Shown piece by piece: positions 7,101 to 7,634 of a stretch of 7,634 nucleotides of DNA (the stretch's first letter is position 1; each line of letters opens with the position of its first letter). The stretch is from Streptosporangiaceae bacterium (GTDB taxonomy: Bacteria; Actinomycetota; Actinomycetes; Streptosporangiales; Streptosporangiaceae): NCBI GenBank assembly GCA_030040475.1, contig JASHTQ010000725.1, forward strand, positions 1-7,634. Direction: 5' to 3'. Under the pieces are notes generated by a model. It was not told the DNA's origin, ran no database searches, and saw only the letters and a program-made list of their open reading frames with translations. The translations under genes and the position numbers were made by a program.

Positions 7101-7634
7101 GGCCCGCCCGGTGGACGGCTGGGCGCAGGGATTCACCCTGCCCGCGGGCGGCGGCAGCCTGGTCATCACGCGCAACGAGACCGCGAGGGACGTCAGCCTC
7201 GGCGCCGAGGCGGCCGCGGTACTCGTCACGTTCGCACTGGCCCTGCCTGGCACCAGGGTGGCCGCCCCTGCGGTCGCTCCGGCAGCGGCGGCCGACCCCG
7301 ACTCGAAGCCCGCCGGGTCCCGCCGTCGGCGAGAACCCGCGGGCCGCAAGCGCGGTAGGCGGCCGGAGCTTGCCGGGGCGCCGCTGCGGGTTCGCGGCCG
7401 CCGATCCAGCGGTCTGCGGGACCCTGTGGTGGCGGCCGAGGCCGCACCGGACCTGGCGCCGGCCGCCCGGCTGGACTTGGCCCCCGCCATGCAGCCGGAC
7501 CCTGTCTCCGCCACCCGCTCGGAACTGATACCGACCGCCCGGCCGGACCCGGCGGCCGGCCGGCTGGACCCTGCCGCGAGCGGCCGGCCGAGACCGGCGC
7601 AGGACTGGCGCTCCGACGTGGGCCCGACCGCCGG
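4126..7634 (+). CDS. Giant GT2 glycosyltransferase fused to polytopic membrane protein (3' partial)
   Basis: At least 1169 residues are present with no stop before the window end. Residues 12-240 form a GT2 (GT-A fold) domain: first strand TAVLVAHDG, VDTSSSD (45-51), the DXD-like metal/nucleotide site HDD (110-112), SSAGMLVRR (186-194), GGFDANLPLGRDDVDFCWR (201-219) and H237. A membrane segment near 265-293 and a basic cytoplasmic stretch follow. About a dozen hydrophobic helices then run between about 398 and 800 (for example 398-418, 462-503, 512-553, 572-604, 609-630, 673-715, 732-753, 777-800). Next come a probable extracytoplasmic domain (805-1020), a last helix (1024-1042) and an Arg-, Pro- and Ala-rich tail. 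Sugar, donor and acceptor are unknown; a role in cell-envelope glycan assembly is inferred. The start is uncertain: TTG 4126 keeps the whole first strand and has AAGGA upstream; GTG 4168 would cut into it. No in-frame ATG exists nearby. Confidence 0.88.
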   Translation, partial: MTQTVPSRRHIVTAVLVAHDGARFLPGLIQAMRAQTQPVHRAVGVDTSSSDRSGAMLTELLGPGAVFGMEPDTGYGTAISRALQHPAARAPVPAQGPDQETPVEWIWLLHDDCEPAPDALEQLLRAASRSKTTAVLGPKLRDLADRRVLREAGITVDRAGRRVTGIELGEIDQGQHDGNRAVVAVSSAGMLVRRDVWDQLGGFDANLPLGRDDVDFCWRAHAAGYDVRVVTDAVVFHRELSARQIRKAPAAGGRPRMLDRRGALYVFAVNVPFGPMLVMIAGCVAGTLVRATYFLITKQQRKAWDQLGALAWLTRHPLKVWRARRRRAATRKHGYAVLRDQLPKGRTPAKLAESMAGLLSRGPAYEGGGLHSAITDGGEDDLLLPNENSVIRRVLTNPGVLLCAGLVVVALVAERSVVGPVLTGSGTLSGGALVPAWGGASELWREYLAGYHATGVGSAASAPPYLAVVAALATLLAGKTWLAVDVLLLGCVPAAGVTAFLAARRVTAAVPARLWIAGTYALLPVAMGAVAAGRIGTAVAFVLLPLIAVALGRILTGPSPTKPSRFTTRRAAWAAALLIAVAAAFVPLIWAIAVVAALAALAAWRWLPPSAALSAVIVAVVPGAVLLPWTFHLFASPSAFLLEAGLARPGMAAAGLRPGSLLLLSPGGPGLPPVWVTAGLVLPAFCALLLRRRAVLVYSGWAVALAGLAVALVVSRVRVTPPQGGSAVSAWPGVAIAIAAAGLLLAAVPVIEALWRAAGSRKDRPGEAQPEARPRWRSLALMAALAATVSAPLLAAGCWLTTGVRGPLTTAAPQILPAFVAAASAGPDRPRTLVLRQDGGVLAYTVLRTSDPTLGEPELTQSVPATRALDAAVASLAAASDGDGGDPSQALSQFDIGYVLLPAPIDQTLARQLDGAAGLVSLTQAPAYDLWRVAGTVARVRIVTSGGTVIPVPSGSVGAGAIVPAGMSGTLLLAEAAGGWSATLDGRPLASLARPVDGWAQGFTLPAGGGSLVITRNETARDVSLGAEAAAVLVTFALALPGTRVAAPAVAPAAAADPDSKPAGSRRRREPAGRKRGRRPELAGAPLRVRGRRSSGLRDPVVAAEAAPDLAPAARLDLAPAMQPDPVSATRSELIPTARPDPAAGRLDPAASGRPRPAQDWRSDVGPTA
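7441..7584 (+). repeat. Degenerate 24-bp / octapeptide repeats in the glycosyltransferase tail
   Basis: Six consecutive 24-base units encode AAPDLAPA, ARLDLAPA, MQPDPVSA, TRSELIPT, ARPDPAAG and RLDPAASG. The consensus is roughly A-R-P-D-L/P-A-P-A; the last unit is shifted by one residue. The repeats follow a very basic stretch (about residues 1065-1100) after the final membrane helix, so they are probably in a flexible cytoplasmic tail. The array may continue past the window edge. Confidence 0.55.

Noticed and set aside
5454..7358. Long plus-strand open frame of 634 codons inside the glycosyltransferase
   Set aside because: Its product is Arg/Gly/Pro-rich low-complexity sequence, while the overlapping frame shows clear membrane helices; it is a GC-driven shadow.
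1..7634. CRISPR arrays, tRNA/rRNA genes, insertion sequences, phage or defence genes
   Set aside because: No spaced repeat array, cloverleaf-like segment, transposase motif or terminal inverted repeats were seen; the window is conserved chromosomal content.

Overview
The window is very GC-rich and densely coded. Codons end overwhelmingly in G or C, and starts include GTG and probably TTG. The gene content is typical of a high-GC actinomycete: actinobacterial-type F420 genes, a WhiB-family regulator and a giant glycosyltransferase/membrane fusion. The WhiB protein closely resembles the WhiB of sporulating filamentous actinomycetes, so that kind of host is likely. I cannot name the genus.

Layout. 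Positions 1-1560 (+) hold the 3' part of fbiC (CofH-type radical SAM half). Its recognisable protein ends near 1110, but no in-frame stop occurs until 1560, so the frame runs antisense through the end of the next gene. Positions 1138-2421 (-) are fbiB and 2418-3374 (-) are fbiA; they overlap by 4 bases (ATGA) and form an fbiA-fbiB operon converging on fbiC. A 287-base divergent spacer (3375-3661) follows, with a good housekeeping-type promoter for whiB (3662-3937, +). A 188-base spacer with an inverted repeat leads to a large open frame (about 4126 to beyond 7634, +). That frame encodes a GT2-type glycosyltransferase fused to a polytopic membrane region, an extracytoplasmic domain and a basic, repeat-rich tail that is cut by the window edge.

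How the genes relate. FbiC makes the deazaflavin chromophore Fo, FbiA joins it to a phosphoenolpyruvyl/phospholactyl unit, and FbiB reduces the intermediate and adds the glutamate tail, giving coenzyme F420. The guanylyltransferase that supplies the FbiA substrate is not in the window. The divergent fbiA-fbiB / whiB arrangement matches Mycobacterium tuberculosis (whiB2 - fbiA - fbiB); finding fbiC next to them is less usual. The glycosyltransferase belongs to a neighbourhood of envelope-sugar genes often found near this whiB.

Overall this is a conserved housekeeping and developmental region, and I do not see a new defence, mobile or CRISPR system. The points most worth checking are the missing fbiC stop codon, a sharply bounded low-GC3 patch inside fbiC, the palindrome spanning the ribosome-binding site and start of the glycosyltransferase, and the octapeptide repeat tail of that protein.
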